DNA of 64,000 bases from Burkholderia lata (GTDB taxonomy: Bacteria; Pseudomonadota; Gammaproteobacteria; Burkholderiales; Burkholderiaceae), in NCBI RefSeq assembly GCF_000012945.1, contig NC_007511.1, positions 434,001 through 498,000 of the forward strand, written 5' to 3'. Made by a program: the position numbers and the translations under genes. This document shows, one piece after another, positions 34,094 to 43,262 of this stretch (positions within the stretch are counted from its first letter, which is position 1; every line of letters starts with the position of its first letter). The notes beneath the pieces are model-generated. The model was not told the origin of the DNA and did no database searches. It saw only the letters and a list, made by a program, of their open reading frames with translations.

Positions 34094-34879
34094 ATGCGAT
34101 ACGAAACGATCAAGGTAAGTGAAGCCGGCCGCGTGGCGACCGTCACGCTCGCGCGTCCCGACGTGCGCAACGCGTTCAACGAGACGACGATCGCCGAGCT
34201 GACCACCGCGTTCGAGTGGCTCGATGCGCACGAAGGCGTGCGCGCGATCGTGCTCGCCGCGGAAGGCGCGGCGTTTTGCGCGGGCGCGGACCTGAACTGG
34301 ATGAAGAAGATGGCCGGTTACTCGGGCGACGAGAACCGTGCCGATGCGCGCAAGCTCGCGCGGATGCTCGAGGCGATCCATCGCTGCGGCAAGCCGGTGA
34401 TCGCACGCGTGCATGGCGATGCATACGCGGGCGGCGTGGGCCTGGTGGCAGCGGCCGACATCGCGATCGCCGCCGACGGCGTGAAGTTCTGCCTGTCGGA
34501 AGCGCGGCTCGGGTTGATCCCCGCGACGATCGCCCCGTACGTGGTACGTGCGATGGGCGAGCGCGCGGCGCGCCGCTACTTCACGACGGCCGAGGTGTTC
34601 GACAGCGCGCGTGCGGCGTCGCTCGGCTTCATTCACGACGCGGTGCCGGCCGATGCGCTCGACGAAACGGTCGCGAAGCTGGCCGCGACGCTCGTCGCGA
34701 ACGGCCCCGACGCGGTGAAGGCGTGCAAGCGGCTCGTGGCTGATGTCGCCGGCCGCCCGCTCGACGCGACGCTGATCGAGCAGACCGCCGACTGGATCGC
34801 GCGCACCCGCGCCGGCGCGGAAGCGCGCGAAGGGATTGCGTCCTTCCTCGAAAAGCGCACGCCGTCGTGGCGTGAATGA
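34094..34879 (+). CDS. liuC: 3-methylglutaconyl-CoA hydratase (enoyl-CoA hydratase family)
   Basis: The protein has 261 residues. The oxyanion-hole motif AAEGAAFCAGADLNWMKKM and RVHGDAYAGGVGLVAAADIAIA with SEARLGLIPATIAPYVVRAMG are crotonase-fold signatures. The LNWMKKM form after the AGADL motif is characteristic of LiuC/AtuE-type hydratases. It adds water to 3-methylglutaconyl-CoA to form 3-hydroxy-3-methylglutaryl-CoA. It sits between the two carboxylase subunit genes, 19 bases after liuB, the common liu order. Confidence 0.9.
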   Translation: MRYETIKVSEAGRVATVTLARPDVRNAFNETTIAELTTAFEWLDAHEGVRAIVLAAEGAAFCAGADLNWMKKMAGYSGDENRADARKLARMLEAIHRCGKPVIARVHGDAYAGGVGLVAAADIAIAADGVKFCLSEARLGLIPATIAPYVVRAMGERAARRYFTTAEVFDSARAASLGFIHDAVPADALDETVAKLAATLVANGPDAVKACKRLVADVAGRPLDATLIEQTADWIARTRAGAEAREGIASFLEKRTPSWRE

Positions 34880-34924
34880 TCGCGCAGCGCGCGTGACCCC
34901 CTCTTTCCGGACGACACCGAAGCC

Positions 34925-36922
34925 ATGTTCGACAAGATTCTGATCGCCAACCGCGGCGAAATCGCGTGCCGCGTCGCCGCGACGTGCAAACGTCTCGGGA
35001 TCGCGAGCGTCGCCGTCTATTCCGACGCGGACGCGAACGCGAAACACGTGGCCGCATGCGACGAGGCCGTGCACATCGGCGGCTCGGCCGCCGCGGACAG
35101 CTACCTGCGCATCGAGCGCATCATCGAAGCCGCGCGCGCCACCGGCGCGCAGGCGATCCACCCCGGCTACGGCTTTCTGTCGGAGAACGAAGATTTCGCG
35201 CATGCGTGCGAAGCGGCCGGCATCGTCTTCATCGGGCCGCCGGTCGACGCGATCGCGGCGATGGGTTCGAAGGCCGCCGCGAAGGCGCTGATGCACGCGG
35301 CCGCCGTGCCGCTCGTGCCCGGCTATCACGGCGACGACCAGGACGCGGCCAACCTGCATCGCGAAGCCGACGCGATCGGCTATCCGGTGCTGCTGAAGGC
35401 CAGCGCGGGCGGCGGCGGCAAGGGGATGCGCGTGGTCGAGCGCTCCGACGATTTCCCGGCGGCGCTCGCGTCGTGCCAGCGCGAAGCCGCGAGCAGCTTC
35501 GGCAACGATCGCGTGCTGATCGAGAAGTACCTGACGCGCCCGCGCCACGTCGAGGTGCAGGTGTTCGGCGACACGCACGGCAATACGGTGTACCTGTTCG
35601 ACCGCGACTGCTCGGTGCAGCGCCGTCACCAGAAGGTGCTGGAAGAAGCGCCGGCGCCGGGCTTGCCGGACGACGTGCGCCGCGCGATGGGCGAAGCAGC
35701 CGTCGCGGCCGCGCGTGCGGTTGCCTATGTCGGCGCGGGCACCGTCGAATTCATCATGACGGGCGACGCGTTCTACTTCATGGAAATGAACACGCGCCTG
35801 CAGGTCGAGCATCCGGTCACCGAGATGGTCACGGGGCTCGACCTCGTCGAGTGGCAACTGCGCGTCGCGTCCGGCGAGCCGCTGCCGCTGCAGCAGGACG
35901 AACTGCACGTGCAGGGCCACGCGCTCGAGGCGCGTCTCTACGCGGAGAACCCCGCGCGCGGCTTCCTGCCGTCGACGGGCACGCTGAAGCACCTGCGGCT
36001 GCCGGCAGGCGTCGAGTTCGCGATCGGTGCATCGGTGCGCGTCGACAGCGGCGTGCGCGAAGGCGATGCGATCACGCCGTTCTACGATCCGATGATCGCG
36101 AAGCTGATCGTTCACGGCGCGGATCGTGCGGAAGCGCTGAGCCTGATGCTGCGCGCACTGCGTGCCTGCGAAGTGGTCGGCCTGCACACGAACGCCGCGT
36201 TTCTGCAGCGGATCGTTGCGTGCGCACCGTTCGCGACGGCCGATCTCGATACGGGCCTGATCGAGCGTAACCACGACACGCTGTTCGCACCGCAAGAGCC
36301 GCCGCGCGCGATGCTGGCGCTCGCGTGCGCGGCGCTGTTCGCACGCGAACGCGGCGCGGCCGCGCAGGGTTCATCGCCGTGGGGCGCGCTGCCGGACTGG
36401 CGCCTGAACGGCGGCTATCGCCGCACGCTCGAATGGCACGCGGCCGAGCGCGAAGCGGACGTGACGGCCACGTACGAGGACGACGGCGCGGTTGCACGCC
36501 TCGCGACCGGCGCCGCCGCCGCGCAACCGTTCGCATGGACGCGTGGCGCCACGCCGCTCGATTTCGACGTGACGCTCGGCGGCGTGCGCAGCAGCGGCCG
36601 CGTGTATGCGGACGGCGACAACTTCCACGTGTTCACGCAAGGCACGGCGGAGACGTTCGAATGGCGCAACATGCTTGCGCACGCGGGTGACGCGGAGCAG
36701 GGCGGTGGCCGCCTGACCGCGCCGATGCCCGGCAAGGTGATCGCGGTGCTGGTCGAGCCCGGCCAGAAGGTCGAAGCGGGCACGCCGCTGATCGTGATGG
36801 AAGCGATGAAGATGGAGCACACGATCGGCGCGCCGAGCGCGGGCGTCGTCGCGGAAGTGCTGTACGGCGTCGGTGACCAGGTCTCGGATGGCGCGCAGTT
36901 GCTGATGATGGCGGAAGGCTGA
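34925..36922 (+). CDS. liuD: 3-methylcrotonyl-CoA carboxylase, biotin-containing (alpha) subunit
   Basis: The protein has 665 residues. The biotin carboxylase domain (about 1-445) has FDKILIANRGEIACRV, the ATP-grasp glycine loop KASAGGGGKGMRVV and HVEVQVFGDTHGN, followed by FMEMNTRLQVEHPVTEMVTG. The C-terminal biotinyl domain carries the AMKM motif with K629 as the biotin site. It carboxylates biotin with ATP and bicarbonate. It is the last gene of the operon in this window; no hydroxymethylglutaryl-CoA lyase gene (liuE) follows, so that step must be encoded elsewhere. Confidence 0.94.
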   Translation: MFDKILIANRGEIACRVAATCKRLGIASVAVYSDADANAKHVAACDEAVHIGGSAAADSYLRIERIIEAARATGAQAIHPGYGFLSENEDFAHACEAAGIVFIGPPVDAIAAMGSKAAAKALMHAAAVPLVPGYHGDDQDAANLHREADAIGYPVLLKASAGGGGKGMRVVERSDDFPAALASCQREAASSFGNDRVLIEKYLTRPRHVEVQVFGDTHGNTVYLFDRDCSVQRRHQKVLEEAPAPGLPDDVRRAMGEAAVAAARAVAYVGAGTVEFIMTGDAFYFMEMNTRLQVEHPVTEMVTGLDLVEWQLRVASGEPLPLQQDELHVQGHALEARLYAENPARGFLPSTGTLKHLRLPAGVEFAIGASVRVDSGVREGDAITPFYDPMIAKLIVHGADRAEALSLMLRALRACEVVGLHTNAAFLQRIVACAPFATADLDTGLIERNHDTLFAPQEPPRAMLALACAALFARERGAAAQGSSPWGALPDWRLNGGYRRTLEWHAAEREADVTATYEDDGAVARLATGAAAAQPFAWTRGATPLDFDVTLGGVRSSGRVYADGDNFHVFTQGTAETFEWRNMLAHAGDAEQGGGRLTAPMPGKVIAVLVEPGQKVEAGTPLIVMEAMKMEHTIGAPSAGVVAEVLYGVGDQVSDGAQLLMMAEG

Positions 36923-37232
36923 GCATCGCCTGTTTCGCTGGTTGTGGGCCGGCCGCTGCGGTTGCCGGCTCGTCAACAAAGCTTCGCGATTCGTTGCACG
37001 ACCGGTCCTGCAACACACCTGCTTCGATCGTTCGGCAAAAACGAAGCAATGCGAATCTTTCGATTACATTACGCCTCTCGCTCTCCCTTCCGTCCTGACA
37101 CGTGCCGCCCTCTGCGTGCACGCCTCCTTACGCGACACTGTCGTGTAACACGCTGAAATTAGCATCTCGCCGTCGACATGACCGGTGCGCACCCGTGCCT
37201 GTGTCACGTCATCCCATCCACGGAGAGACGTT
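36923..37232. other. Intergenic region between liuD and the lipoprotein gene
   Basis: No gene is supported. A weak hairpin (GCTTCG at 37021-37026 with CGAAGC at 37042-37047) might mark the end of the liu transcript. The bases after about 37120 presumably hold the promoter of the lipoprotein/phospholipase pair. Confidence 0.4.
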
Positions 37233-37436
37233 ATGCGAAACTCGGCCCTACGGCCCGTCGCGGTCGCTGGCCTGATCGCGCTGACAGCACTCCTCGGCGC
37301 CTGCAACGACGACCTGACCGCCCCCGCCGCACCCGTCGCGCAGCAGAAGGCCGCCTGCGGCGGCGGCGTGGTCGCCACCGCGCAGATGCACTGTCCGCCC
37401 GGTTTCACCGCACCTGCCTCCTCGCCCGCTTCCTGA
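37233..37436 (+). CDS. Small lipoprotein upstream of phospholipase C
   Basis: A 67-residue protein beginning MRNSALRPVAVAGLIALTALLGAC. The lipobox LLGAC predicts lipidation at Cys24, leaving a mature peptide of about 44 residues with two more Cys (AACGGG, MHCPPGF). The ATG at 37233 follows GGAGAGAC. It ends 42 bases before the phospholipase C start and may be co-transcribed with it. I do not recognise the family; a role in enzyme export or protection is only a guess. Confidence 0.6.
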   Translation: MRNSALRPVAVAGLIALTALLGACNDDLTAPAAPVAQQKAACGGGVVATAQMHCPPGFTAPASSPAS

Positions 37437-37478
37437 TCCCGGCCGTTTCCACCAGAAATCCAATCAAGAGCAACCAGC

Positions 37479-39593
37479 ATGGCCACCCATTCGCGACGCG
37501 ATTTTCTGAAGTTCTCCGCCGGCCTCGCCGGTGCGACCGCCGCCACCGCACTGCTGCCCGAATCGATCCGCAAGGCGCTGGCGATCGAGCCGAATTCCGT
37601 GACGGGCACGATCCAGGATGTCCAGCACATCGTCGTGTTCATGCAGGAGAACCGTTCGTTCGACCACTACCTCGGTCATCTGAGCGGCGTGCGCGGCTAT
37701 AACGACCGCTTCCCGGTCACGCTGCCGAACGGCAAGCCGGTGTGGTTCCAGCCGCGGCAGGAGGACAAGACGAGCGTGATCGCGCCGTTCCGCTACGACA
37801 CGACCAACCCGGGCGTCAACGCGCAGTGCATCGGCGGCTTGCCGCATACGTGGGCGACGACGCACGGCGCGATCGACAACGGTCGCGCGGATCAATGGGC
37901 GGTGCAGAAGTCGAACATGACGATGGGCTACCACGTCCGCGACGACATCCCGTTCCATTACGCGCTCGCGGACGCGTTCACCGTGTGCGACAACTACTTC
38001 TGCTCGATTCCAGGCAACACGCACCCGAACCGCATGTACCTGATGACGGGCATGGTCGACCCGCTCGGCACGGGCGGCGGCCCGCTGCTCGACAACACCG
38101 ACTACATCGACAATCAGTTCGACAAGATCCAGTTGCCGCCCTTCAGCTGGACGACGTATCCGGAGCGCCTCGAGAAAGCGGGCATCTCGTGGCAGATCTA
38201 CCAGCAGGGCACCGGGTTCGACAACTTCACCGGCAACTACGGCACGAACATGCTCGCGTGCTTCAACAACTTCGTGAATGCGCCGGCCGGCTCGTCGCTG
38301 CAGACGCGCGGGATGAGCACGCGCCCGATCACGCAGCTGAAGGCCGACGTGCAGGCGAACGCGCTGCCGCAGGTATCGTGGCTGCTGCCGCCCGCCGCGT
38401 ATTCGGAGCATCCGAAGTTCACGCCGCTGTATGGCGCGTACTACCTGTCGACGATTCTCGATGCACTGACGTCGAATCCGGAGGTCTGGAGCAAGACCGT
38501 CCTGCTGATCATGTACGACGAGAACGACGGCTTCTTCGATCACGTCGTGCCGCCGTCGGCGCCGACGCTGCCGGGTTCCGGCATGAGCACCGTGGATGTG
38601 TCGCTCGAGCGGCACAACGTCGTGACCTCGACGCAAACGGGCACGTACACGGCCGACAACCTGCCGTACGGCCTGGGCCCGCGCGTGCCGATGTTCGTGG
38701 TCTCGCCGTGGTCGAAGGGCGGCTTCGTCTGCTCGCAGGTGTTCGATCACACGTCGGTGCTGCAATTCATCGAGAAGCGCTTCGGCGTGATGGAAACGAA
38801 CATCTCGCCGTGGCGTCGCGCGATCTGCGGCGACCTGACGTCGGCGCTCGACTTCTCGAAATCGGATGCCACGCTGCCGACTTTGCCGAGCACTCAGGCG
38901 TATGTCGCGCAGGCGGACCTGCAGTGCTCGCGCGCGTCGTCGCAGACCGCGCCGGCCAGCACCGCGCAGCAGGTCGTGACGGCGCAGGAGGCCGGCACGC
39001 GGCCGGCGCGCGCGCTGCCGTACGAGCTGCACGTGACCGGCCAGCTGCAGGCGCAGGGCTACGCGCTGACGTTCGCGAATACCGGCACGCAGGGCGCGCA
39101 CTTCTGGGTCTATACGGGTGACGCGACCGCGATGCCGCGCCGCTACACGGTCGAAGCGGGCAAGCAGCTGACCGATACGTGGGCGCTCGACGCGAACGGC
39201 AACTACCTGGTGAGCGTGTGGGGCCCGAACGGTTATTTCCGGCGCTTCGCGGGTTCGGCCGCGGCGGATGCCGGCGCGAAGCCCGAAATCACGCCGTGCT
39301 ACGACACCGCCAACGGCGACGTGTACGTGACGATCGCCAACGCGGGCACCGGCACGCTGACGGTCACGGCGACCGATGTCGCGTACGGCGGCGCAGCGCG
39401 CACGCTGACGGTGCCGGCAGGGCAGCGCGTCGAGGCGCACTGGGATCTGTCGTGCAGCAGCCACTGGTACGACCTGCAGTTCGTGGTGGCGGGGAACGCA
39501 GGCTGGACGCGCCGCATCGCGGGGCACGTCGAAACCGGCAAGCCGAGCCTCACCGACCCGGCTGCTGTTGCGCCGACGATGACGGCGATCTGA
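37479..39593 (+). CDS. plcN: Phosphocholine-type phospholipase C, Tat-exported
   Basis: The protein has 704 residues. The Tat signal is SRRDFLKFSAGLAGATAA. The phosphoesterase domain (about 45-470) contains VVFMQENRSFDHYLGHLSGVRG, NHxxCxN-type FTVCDNYFCSIPGNTHPNRMYLMTG and YDENDGFFDHVVPP, all typical of the PlcH/PlcN family. Two C-terminal DUF756 repeats follow (about 515-600 and 610-690; YELHVTGQLQAQGYALTFANTG and the YVTIANAGTGTLTVTATD region). It hydrolyses phosphatidylcholine or sphingomyelin outside the cell. It is a likely host-damage or phosphate-scavenging enzyme. Haemolytic versus non-haemolytic type cannot be settled here, so the symbol is tentative. Confidence 0.88.
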   Translation: MATHSRRDFLKFSAGLAGATAATALLPESIRKALAIEPNSVTGTIQDVQHIVVFMQENRSFDHYLGHLSGVRGYNDRFPVTLPNGKPVWFQPRQEDKTSVIAPFRYDTTNPGVNAQCIGGLPHTWATTHGAIDNGRADQWAVQKSNMTMGYHVRDDIPFHYALADAFTVCDNYFCSIPGNTHPNRMYLMTGMVDPLGTGGGPLLDNTDYIDNQFDKIQLPPFSWTTYPERLEKAGISWQIYQQGTGFDNFTGNYGTNMLACFNNFVNAPAGSSLQTRGMSTRPITQLKADVQANALPQVSWLLPPAAYSEHPKFTPLYGAYYLSTILDALTSNPEVWSKTVLLIMYDENDGFFDHVVPPSAPTLPGSGMSTVDVSLERHNVVTSTQTGTYTADNLPYGLGPRVPMFVVSPWSKGGFVCSQVFDHTSVLQFIEKRFGVMETNISPWRRAICGDLTSALDFSKSDATLPTLPSTQAYVAQADLQCSRASSQTAPASTAQQVVTAQEAGTRPARALPYELHVTGQLQAQGYALTFANTGTQGAHFWVYTGDATAMPRRYTVEAGKQLTDTWALDANGNYLVSVWGPNGYFRRFAGSAAADAGAKPEITPCYDTANGDVYVTIANAGTGTLTVTATDVAYGGAARTLTVPAGQRVEAHWDLSCSSHWYDLQFVVAGNAGWTRRIAGHVETGKPSLTDPAAVAPTMTAI

Positions 39594-40297
39594 CCGTAGC
39601 CCGTGCGTGCCGGCCACCCGCCTGCGCGCGCCGAGAGTATGGAGGCACCCTGGTGGCGCATTGGCGGTTGGCCAACGGGGTGCTGTCGCGACGCCGCGCC
39701 TGGTTGAGTGTCGGGCCGTTGCGGACACGGCAGGGTAGCGATTCGAGTCGCAAGCCACGTCCCTGCAAACGAATTCCATCTGCGTGCCTGCGAAAACCGG
39801 TCGTGCCATGCGATCGGCTTGCGCGTCATGGGCGTCGCATTCGTTCATCCCTCTTCATGTGCGCGTTGCACGAGGTTCGTCGCTTCGAATCATCGGCGTC
39901 GATGTCCTTTCCGGTTGCTGGGTTGTTTGCGCCGCCGGCCGTCGGACGTCCGCCAGCGGATGCGCATGCCCCGTCATGCGTGAGCAACCCGGCTCGTCGC
40001 CCGTGGCTTCCGCACCGGAAAGACCCGCGCGCGAAGGTGCGACTTTGACTCCGATATGCGCGTAAACGACTCGGCGAAATTGAATTGCATAATAAATTTC
40101 AGGTAATCGCGGTGCGTTCCTATTCCGGAGTCCGACGAAGGAATGGGCTGGCTGAATCGTCGTAACGATTGCGAATCGCTGGTTGATAATATTGCGTCGG
40201 ATTTGATGTTGATGCCGGAGTATGCGTGACGTATGCTTTTCTCTCCCGGGGAGATAACGGGAAATTTCACTCTCTATAAATTTTATAAAGGGTTGTC
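39594..40297. other. Intergenic region of 0.7 kb
   Basis: No gene is supported. The first part is GC-rich with only short shadow frames; from about 40055 GC drops and the DNA becomes AT-rich up to the downstream small gene. The change marks the border between core-like genes and the accessory surface-structure region that follows. Confidence 0.5.
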
Positions 40298-40651
40298 ATG
40301 AAATCACTCGCTACTGCTGTTTTTGCATTGTATTTGATTGGCACTGCTATCAGTGCCAATGCGCAGTCAACCGGATCGACGATCGTGCTTCAGTGTTCGT
40401 CGCCGTCCGGCGGAACGTGCACGGCTACTGGGGCCGTGGTGCCGCAGAGCAATCCGGCCGGGGCACTTGGTTTCATCTGGCGCGGCGAGAACATTATCAC
40501 GACGCCGATTGATGGAAGAACCGTCAACGTTCAATGTTTGTCTGGACAGCGTGGCAAATTGACCGCGCTCAGTTCCGCGCCGAGGGGCGATTTTTCGGCT
40601 ACCGTTGTTATCGACTGTAGCCCGGCGCCCAGTTCATCGCCCGTTTCGTAA
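40298..40651 (+). CDS. Small secreted protein of unknown function
   Basis: The protein has 117 residues. The signal peptide is MKSLATAVFALYLIGTAISANA with cleavage before QSTG. The mature part has four Cys (LQCSS, GTCTA, VQCLS, IDCSP), which could form two disulfides, and ends in a Pro/Ser-rich tail. AAGG precedes the ATG by seven bases. Codon use is less GC-biased than in neighbouring genes, suggesting recent acquisition. I do not recognise the family. A strong terminator follows directly. Confidence 0.6.
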   Translation: MKSLATAVFALYLIGTAISANAQSTGSTIVLQCSSPSGGTCTATGAVVPQSNPAGALGFIWRGENIITTPIDGRTVNVQCLSGQRGKLTALSSAPRGDFSATVVIDCSPAPSSSPVS

Positions 40652-40654
40652 ATC

Positions 40655-40686
40655 GAAAAAAGGGCGCCGCCTGGCGCCTTTTTTCC
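40655..40686. terminator. Strong bidirectional Rho-independent terminator
   Basis: A-run, stem GGCGCC/GGCGCC extended by the A/T runs (AAAAAAGGGCGCC with GGCGCCTTTTTT), loop GCCT. The T-run on one strand and A-run on the other let it serve both the small secreted protein gene and the convergent methyltransferase gene. Confidence 0.85.
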
Positions 40687-40697
40687 TTGGTGTGAAA

Positions 40698-41396
40698 TCA
40701 GAACGGGCGAAATACCGCAAATTGATCGCCATCGATTTTTTCCATGTACCGGGAGTCATGGAGTGTCAGGTTGACCGGCTGGAGCATATTTTCATTCGCG
40801 GCCTCCTGTTCGCTGCTGGCGCGCGTATTGAATAGATTCGAATTGTTTGCGGAATTCACAAGCGAATCAAGACGCATCGCGTTCCAGTCGAGGTGCCCTC
40901 TGAGCAGGTAGAAGTGCATGACCCCGCATTGCTGATGCGCCCAGAAGTCATGCCACACGAATGAATCGGGCCGCCAGACGGAGTTGTGGCTCTCGAAGTA
41001 CGACGCTCCGCTCATCGGCATGCACTCGGGAGTCGAGATGATGATGTACCGCGATCGATAGTTGAGGAACTCCAGCAAATCGCGACCGTGGGAGTGACGC
41101 ATGTGTTCGATCACGTCTCCCAGGATGACCGTGTCATACGCGTCACCGGATCGTTCATAGAGCGTGTCGCTGACGCCGGAAATGATGTCGTCGTACCCGT
41201 TCTCGATCAGGAAGGGATGTGTCTCCTCGTCGCATTCCAGCGCCGTAAAACGGCAATCCGGCACGACCTGCTTGAGCAGCCGCCCGTATTTCCCGCCGCC
41301 AGCCCCGATATCCAGAATGCTGTTCGGGTTGATCGCCTTGACGAGATGCTGAGTGAGTTGGTCGAAGGTCGGCCACGAATACCCGATCTGTTCCAT
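40698..41396 (-). CDS. SAM-dependent class I methyltransferase
   Basis: The protein has 232 residues. Motif I is ILDIGAGGGKYGRLL, the acidic residue of motif II is in FTALECDEE, and AYDTVILGDVIEHM is the motif IV/post-I block common in UbiE/COQ5-like and sugar methyltransferases. The C-terminal third (HFYLLRGHLDWNAMRL) is unusual. It lies next to a GT34-like gene in the same direction (99-base gap) within the glycan-type region, so a sugar or glycolipid substrate is plausible. The partner and substrate are not readable. Confidence 0.82.
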   Translation of the reverse strand: MEQIGYSWPTFDQLTQHLVKAINPNSILDIGAGGGKYGRLLKQVVPDCRFTALECDEETHPFLIENGYDDIISGVSDTLYERSGDAYDTVILGDVIEHMRHSHGRDLLEFLNYRSRYIIISTPECMPMSGASYFESHNSVWRPDSFVWHDFWAHQQCGVMHFYLLRGHLDWNAMRLDSLVNSANNSNLFNTRASSEQEAANENMLQPVNLTLHDSRYMEKIDGDQFAVFRPF

Positions 41397-41495
41397 GCTG
41401 ATCTCCCGTCAAGGCTGGTTCGAAAAATGGATCGTGGCCATGTAGCGGCACCACGCATTCGTGCGCCGTCGCGTTGGCCACCGTGAACGAGGGCG

Positions 41496-42818
41496 TCAGC
41501 GCAGCACGCCGTCGTCGTGCGCCATCATCAGCGCCCGCATCGCGGACCACATCCCGTAGTAATGCACGATATAGCTGTCCGCACGGCGAAACAGCCAGGG
41601 CGTGTTGAAGCGGATGAGATCGTCCACGCCTTCACCGTGCAATTGCCCGTCGTGCTCCATCGCGCGAATGAAATGCAGCTGGTCGCCATCGCTCGCGTAG
41701 ACGCTCGACCGGTCGTGCAGCGCGGCGATCGTCGTCATCATGTCGCGCAGCATCGCGTCGTTGCGCCCGGTGCGCCGGAACGCCATCACGCCCGAGTTGA
41801 ACGCCCACTGGCCGATGTCGTGCGCGAGCAGCCAGTCGCGGCCTTCGAGCAGCGGCGCCAGTGGTTTCTGCTGGTCCGAGATCAGCACGTCGGCATCGAG
41901 CCACACGACCCATTCGTGATGCTGCAGGTACGCATGCAGCAGCCACGGCTTGAACCAGTTGCCGGTCGCGTTCAGGCCGATCTCGGCCGGAATGTCGCGA
42001 TGCACGTAGAGCGTGTAGCCGTGCGTGTCGCAGTAGCGCCGGAAATTCCGTTCGGCGACGCGCGCATAGCTGCCGATGTTCGGCGTGTAGAGCGTCATCA
42101 ACGCAATCGGGCGGCCCGGATTGTAGGTGCTGCGCTCCGCGGCTTCGTCCGGCGTGTTCGCGGCGGCGTGATCGAACGAAAACATCGGCCGGCCGGCGGC
42201 CCGGCATCGATTGATGTACGCCACGAGCGTATCGCGGAAGCGCGGCGTCGTGCCTTTCCGTTCGGGATCGTGCGGCGTGTCGTCGATGCTGATCGCGAAC
42301 GTCGGTTCGCGGCTCCACATCGGATCGAGGTCGGGGCTGGTCGGCATGACCGGATACAGCCCGTCGATCGGCGTCATGTAGTGATGCGTGCCGAACTCCG
42401 CGAACAGCGCGGCCTCCGAGGTCAGCCGCGGTTCGCTGCCGAGCTTGCAGCGCTGCACGAGCTGCATCACGATCGCCCGCACGGCCGCCGTATTGCGCCA
42501 GACCTGTACGTCGACTTGCGGCAGCGGGGGCGCGAACGCGTCGACGAACAACATGTCGCGGCCGCTCATCAGGCGATCGAGCGCGACGGGCTCGATGATC
42601 GCCGCATCTTCGCTGAGCAACAGCACGAGTTCGCCGGGCTGCGCGCCGCGCAGCACATGGAGCAGGGATTCGTAGCGATAGAGCGGCCGCAACGGCAGCG
42701 TCTGCGGCATCGCGGACGCGTCGACGATTTCGTGGCGATATCCGTGCGCCTGCGCGTATTGCCGGTGATTCTCGAGGCTGGCGGGCGCGTCGTGGCTGAA
42801 ATGGCTGAGGACGATCAT
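41496..42818 (-). CDS. Putative glycosyltransferase (galactosyltransferase GMA12/MNN10-like, GT34-type)
   Basis: The protein has 440 residues with two parts. An N-terminal about 200 residues contain a GT-like HAGELVLLLSEDAAIIEP-style stretch (ELVLLLSEDAAII). The C-terminal half (about 215-440) has LMTLYTPNIGSYARVAERNFRRYCDTHGYTLYVH read in pieces, WVVWLDADVLISD with the D-x-D metal/nucleotide-sugar site, and FNSGVMAFRRTGRNDAMLRDM, the GMA12/MNN10 pattern. It is probably cytoplasmic and transfers a hexose to a glycan. The duplicated appearance (two start-like strands) suggests an internal N-terminal domain of its own. It sits among DUF2827 genes. Confidence 0.75.
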   Translation of the reverse strand: MIVLSHFSHDAPASLENHRQYAQAHGYRHEIVDASAMPQTLPLRPLYRYESLLHVLRGAQPGELVLLLSEDAAIIEPVALDRLMSGRDMLFVDAFAPPLPQVDVQVWRNTAAVRAIVMQLVQRCKLGSEPRLTSEAALFAEFGTHHYMTPIDGLYPVMPTSPDLDPMWSREPTFAISIDDTPHDPERKGTTPRFRDTLVAYINRCRAAGRPMFSFDHAAANTPDEAAERSTYNPGRPIALMTLYTPNIGSYARVAERNFRRYCDTHGYTLYVHRDIPAEIGLNATGNWFKPWLLHAYLQHHEWVVWLDADVLISDQQKPLAPLLEGRDWLLAHDIGQWAFNSGVMAFRRTGRNDAMLRDMMTTIAALHDRSSVYASDGDQLHFIRAMEHDGQLHGEGVDDLIRFNTPWLFRRADSYIVHYYGMWSAMRALMMAHDDGVLR

Positions 42819-43262
42819 CGCGCGCTCCGGCGGCCGCGAAGCGGGTGACGGCGGGCGCCGGGCGCGGGGTGTTTGCGCGCGGCATCGCGGCCGGGCACGC
42901 GTTCGTGCGCGTGCCGCCGCTGTTCGTGATGGATTGCCCGGAAGACTTGCGCGGCGTCGCGTTCCATTCTGTCAGCCATTTTTCCGCAGCGTTGCTGCGA
43001 AGTCGTTTTCTGCCCGCGCTGGATGCCGATACCGCCCGGCCATCCCCCGGCATGCCGGTAGCGCGGCTGGTCGCCGGAGTATCGCATAACCCGCTCGCGG
43101 ATTTGCATGCGCCGGCCGCGCGCTGACCATCCCTGACAGTATGGGGCCGGCGCTCCGCTAGAATGCCGGGTTGCCGCCGGCGAGCGCCGCTTGACGCGGG
43201 CGGCGCTTCGCGCGCTACACTGCGTCCATTCCATCCCCATCCAACCTTCCATCCCGCCGACG
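42819..43262. other. Divergent intergenic region
   Basis: Between the GT34-like gene (minus) and a DUF2827 gene (plus). It is GC-rich with no supported gene. I saw no clear operator or terminator. It must contain two divergent promoters. Confidence 0.4.

Noticed and set aside
33896..36295. Minus-strand frame of about 800 codons opposite liuC and liuD
   Set aside because: Shadow of well-recognised genes; sequence is His/Arg-rich and unlike any family.
37464..39848. Minus-strand frame of about 800 codons opposite phospholipase C
   Set aside because: Shadow frame; the plus-strand product has a Tat signal and full family motifs.
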